From Pauljensenia sp. (GTDB lineage: Bacteria; Actinomycetota; Actinomycetes; Actinomycetales; Actinomycetaceae): 8,243 nucleotides of DNA. This document shows positions 6,526 through 8,243 of the stretch, piece by piece (position 1 is the stretch's first letter; every line of letters starts with the position of its first letter). The stretch is from assembly GCA_029983625.1 (NCBI GenBank), contig JASBZF010000068.1, positions 1 to 8,243 on the forward strand, in the 5' to 3' direction. The notes under the pieces are model-generated. The model saw nothing but the letters and a program-made list of their open reading frames with translations, was not told the DNA's origin and did not search any database. The translations under genes and the position numbers were made by a program.

Positions 6526-7533
6526 TCAGTACTTCGCGTTCTCAGTAGCCTTTCCTTCATCGAGAACAACCTCGCACCAGTGCCTCAAAGAAAACTGATC
6601 GATGAGGTGTTCTGCAATCGGCTGTGCTGGCGAGTCAAATGAGGGAAGAGTGAGCGAGTCTGGATCCTTCCAGATCGTGACATTCCCGGATTGATACAGC
6701 GCGCACTCGCGCATCGCTGTGTTTGCAGTAAGGAGCTTGCATCCTGCCGCAAGCGCTTCAAGCGCACGCATCGTCACTCCTTCCTGATGTTCTTGCGGAG
6801 AATCAATAACGAATGTTGACCTTGAGTACAGATCCACAATTTCTTGACGTGACATTGGTTCAAAATGAAGAGAAGCCGCACGGTAAAGCGGATGCTGTAG
6901 CCAACGAAGAGCCGCCACGCTGCGCGAAGGCATGTAGTAGTAGGTGAAGACATCACGACCTGAACGACGCAGTTCATTGACCATCGCCTCGACTCGCACA
7001 AACTTTTCTACTTGATGAATAGATCCGACGAAACAGGCATCGAATCGCTTGAGATGATCGCCTCTGACAGCGGCAGTGCGATACTCCGGACTGAAGAAAA
7101 GAGGAAGATAGATCAGTCCATGTTTCTCGCAGTCAGACTTTTCAAAGGAGAGAACCCGATCGAAGTTCTCAAGATTTTCCAGAACACGTTGACAATTCGT
7201 GATCGAATCCCAGAAATAGGCAATGAATCGAGCAGATGGTGCTGCTTTTTTTAAACGTGTGAATTGGCTGCGCGAAAACGAAAAGGACATGCCTCCCACA
7301 CACAGCACGATATCGGGCCTCTTACGCTGAAGCAGTGCCACAAGCTCATCGACATAGGCGCAGATCTGCGCATCGACGAAACGATAGCTCAGACGTGAAA
7401 CACTTTTGAAAAACACCGTATCTGCGGGACGGTCGCTTCGATAATCCACGTGGAAGTCGTGTCCTTCGAGCTCAGCGACAATATCACGGTAATAGTCAAA
7501 GAAAGGAGGAGCAAGGAGGAGGACAGACTTCAC
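6526..7533 (-). CDS. GT-B-like glycosyltransferase (CgeB/GT1-like C-terminal domain)
   Basis: Probable cytoplasmic glycosyltransferase that adds a sugar to the lipid-linked intermediate. The 335 residues look like two Rossmann-type halves. The first starts with S-V-L-L-L-A-P-P (3-10) and includes P-D-I-V-L-C-V-G-G (73-81) and Y-F-W-D-S (106-110). F-D-R-V-L-S-F-E-K-S-D (124-134) is the typical scan for a second position in these proteins. The second half starts at F-D-A-C-F-V-G-S (164-171) and ends with F-V-I-D-S-P (241-246), then G-V-T-M-R-A-L-E-A-L-A-A-G (252-264), the E-plus-glycine block shared by GT1/GT4-like and CgeB-like enzymes. Similar proteins are often named as lipopolysaccharide core or capsule proteins, without proven substrates. 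The start is GTG with AGGAAAGG nine bases ahead. It is preceded by the longest spacer of the operon. Family-level confidence is good, specificity unknown. Confidence 0.75.
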   Translation of the reverse strand: MKSVLLLAPPFFDYYRDIVAELEGHDFHVDYRSDRPADTVFFKSVSRLSYRFVDAQICAYVDELVALLQRKRPDIVLCVGGMSFSFSRSQFTRLKKAAPSARFIAYFWDSITNCQRVLENLENFDRVLSFEKSDCEKHGLIYLPLFFSPEYRTAAVRGDHLKRFDACFVGSIHQVEKFVRVEAMVNELRRSGRDVFTYYYMPSRSVAALRWLQHPLYRAASLHFEPMSRQEIVDLYSRSTFVIDSPQEHQEGVTMRALEALAAGCKLLTANTAMRECALYQSGNVTIWKDPDSLTLPSFDSPAQPIAEHLIDQFSLRHWCEVVLDEGKATENAKY

Positions 7534-7539
7534 GGATCG

Positions 7540-7632
7540 TTACCTTTCCTCTTTCCCGATGATGTTTTTCAGATCAGCCTGCATGTCGATCCGATCTCGC
7601 AGGCAATGAGGATGTCGGCTTCGAGTTGTCAT
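7540..7632 (-). CDS. Possible 30-residue leader ORF in the spacer, doubtful
   Basis: An ATG at 7632 opens a 30-codon frame ending in TAA at 7540, six bases before the GTG of the next gene. The product would be polar and basic at its start (M-T-T-R-S-R-H-P-H), ending K-N-I-I-G-K-E-E-R. It matches no family I know. The upstream GAGG is about 11 bases away and weak. The downstream gene's ribosome binding site lies within its last codons, so translation could affect that gene. A chance frame is at least as likely. Confidence 0.15.
   Translation of the reverse strand: MTTRSRHPHCLRDRIDMQADLKNIIGKEER
7543..7550 (-). promoter_or_regulatory. Ribosome binding site of the GT-B-like gene
   Basis: AGGAAAGG on the minus strand, nine bases before the GTG at 7533. 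Moderate match; it supports the GTG start. Confidence 0.5.
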
Positions 7633-7648
7633 GGGACGAGAATCCTCA
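7577..7648 (-). promoter_or_regulatory. Tandem stem-loops in the longest intra-operon spacer
   Basis: Two adjacent inverted repeats fill most of the 119-base spacer. On the minus-strand transcript the first is TGAGGAT (7648-7642) with ATCCTCA (7613-7607), 7 bp around 28 bases. The second is GCCTGC (7604-7599) with GCAGGC (7582-7577), 6 bp around 16 bases. A rival pairing joins AGCCTG (7654-7649), overlapping the upstream TAG stop, with CAGGCT (7581-7576). No U-run follows, so it is not a standard terminator. It may be an RNA-processing, stability or attenuation element; the function is inference. Confidence 0.35.
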
Positions 7649-7652
7649 CAGG

Positions 7653-8243
7653 CTACTGACCGGTTCCGGTGAAAACCGCAGCGAAAGTCTGGAAAAACAC
7701 TTTCGTATCTACCCACAGACTCGCATTTCGGACGTATTCCAGTTCAAGAGCCTGACGGCGCCCCGATTCAAAGTTCGCCTCATTACGCGGTCCTGCTTGC
7801 CACAGGCCGGTGATACCCGGATGAAGTGACAGTAATTCAGCTTGGTTCTCACCGAAGCGCTTCAGTTCAGAAAAAGAGATAGGGCGAGGACCCACGACGC
7901 TGAGATTACCGATGAGAACATCCACGAAATTCGGGAGTTCATCAATCGAGGTCGCACGGAGAAGTCGGCCAAGACGAGTGATCCGAGGATCATCATCCAC
8001 CTTGCGTTCTTTATGCCAAGCCGCGAGCTGCTCTCCTTTCAGGTATTTTTCAACCTCGTCAGAATCCGCGACCATCGTCCGAAACTTGTGGATTTTAAAA
8101 GGGATACCGAAGCGACCTGCGCGTGTTTGGGTGTAGATCGGGGAACCGCCGGTATCAATCCAGATGAAAAGTGAAAGAAGAAGAGCAGGAAAGAATCCGA
8201 GGAGTAGAACCACAAGGCTGATGAGTACATCCGCTGTTCGTTT
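7653..8243 (-). CDS. Priming undecaprenyl-phosphate sugar phosphotransferase, C-terminal catalytic domain (5' partial)
   Basis: Starts repeat-unit assembly by moving a sugar-1-phosphate from a nucleotide sugar to undecaprenyl phosphate. The frame stays open to the right window edge and shows 196 residues, beginning K-R-T-A-D, the basic start of the bacterial sugar transferase domain. A GTG at 8213 is internal, not the start. Next come the membrane-inserting hydrophobic segment with its helix-breaking proline (about 6-29, P19), Q-x-R-x-G then K-F-R-T-M (53-57), D-D-D-P-R-I-T-R-L-G-R (83-93), S-I-D-E-L-P (99-104) with the catalytic Asp-Glu pair (101-102), S-V-V-G-P-R-P (115-121), and P-G-I-T-G-L-W-Q (142-149). 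After this the usual S-G-R reads G-P-R-N, then S-G-R-R-Q-A-L-E-L-E-Y. The C-terminus ends T-F-A-A-V-F-T-G-T-G. Further N-terminal membrane segments, as in WbaP-like forms, may lie outside the window. Donor sugar (Gal, Glc or other) cannot be told. Confidence 0.93.
   Translation of the reverse strand, partial: KRTADVLISLVVLLLGFFPALLLSLFIWIDTGGSPIYTQTRAGRFGIPFKIHKFRTMVADSDEVEKYLKGEQLAAWHKERKVDDDPRITRLGRLLRATSIDELPNFVDVLIGNLSVVGPRPISFSELKRFGENQAELLSLHPGITGLWQAGPRNEANFESGRRQALELEYVRNASLWVDTKVFFQTFAAVFTGTGQ

Noticed and set aside
6490..6535. Possible internal promoter before the GT2 gene (TATACG with TGATTG upstream on the minus strand)
   Set aside because: Both boxes are poor and the spacing is 18; the strand context is explained by operon read-through.
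7012..7254. Plus-strand 80-codon frame antisense to the GT-B-like gene
   Set aside because: No ribosome binding site or recognisable motif; an antisense shadow of a well-supported gene.
1..8243. CRISPR arrays, tRNA or rRNA genes, transposases or phage genes
   Set aside because: None seen: there are no regularly spaced repeats, RNA gene signatures or mobile-element proteins, and coding genes fill nearly all of the window.

Overview
The window is part of a surface-polysaccharide (capsule, exopolysaccharide or cell-wall glycan) biosynthesis locus. Seven genes lie head to tail on the minus strand. Short spacers and one near-overlap suggest one operon, transcribed right to left from a promoter beyond the right edge. 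One further gene, at the left edge on the plus strand, converges on them. Base composition looks balanced, about half GC by eye. Strong AAAGGAG-type ribosome binding sites, frequent GTG starts and a GT2 enzyme with an N-L-G-G-A-G-G-F motif suggest a Gram-positive, perhaps an actinobacterium. This host guess is tentative, and species cannot be read from the window.

In order of transcription on the minus strand: (1) the C-terminal catalytic part of a membrane-anchored priming phosphoglycosyltransferase (8243-7653, N-terminus outside the window); (2) a 119-base spacer with two tandem inverted repeats; (3) a GT-B-like glycosyltransferase (7533-6526); (4) a GT2 glycosyltransferase resembling galactofuranosyl/rhamnosyl transferases (6480-5524); (5) a polysaccharide pyruvyl transferase family protein (5502-4183); (6) a Wzx-type flippase (4176-2572); (7) a XAT/CatB-type hexapeptide acetyltransferase (2490-1807); (8) a Wzy-type repeat-unit polymerase (1756-569). 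The plus-strand gene (up to 527) is a second left-handed beta-helix acetyltransferase.

Together these make a compact Wzx/Wzy pathway. The priming enzyme loads a sugar-1-phosphate on undecaprenyl phosphate, two transferases extend it, pyruvyl and acetyl groups decorate it, Wzx flips the unit and Wzy polymerises it. If no further transferases lie outside the window, the backbone repeat would be about a trisaccharide. No chain-length regulator, tyrosine kinase/phosphatase, ligase or sugar-nucleotide synthesis gene is visible here, so the locus must continue.

I see no clear new system. The most unusual points are non-coding: a cluster of short repeats at the convergent junction that runs into the end of wzy, tandem stem-loops in the longest spacer, and overlapping inverted repeats just ahead of the weak wzy ribosome binding site. 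Two start codons (pyruvyl transferase and GT2) are better placed inside the longest open frames, on ribosome-binding-site evidence.
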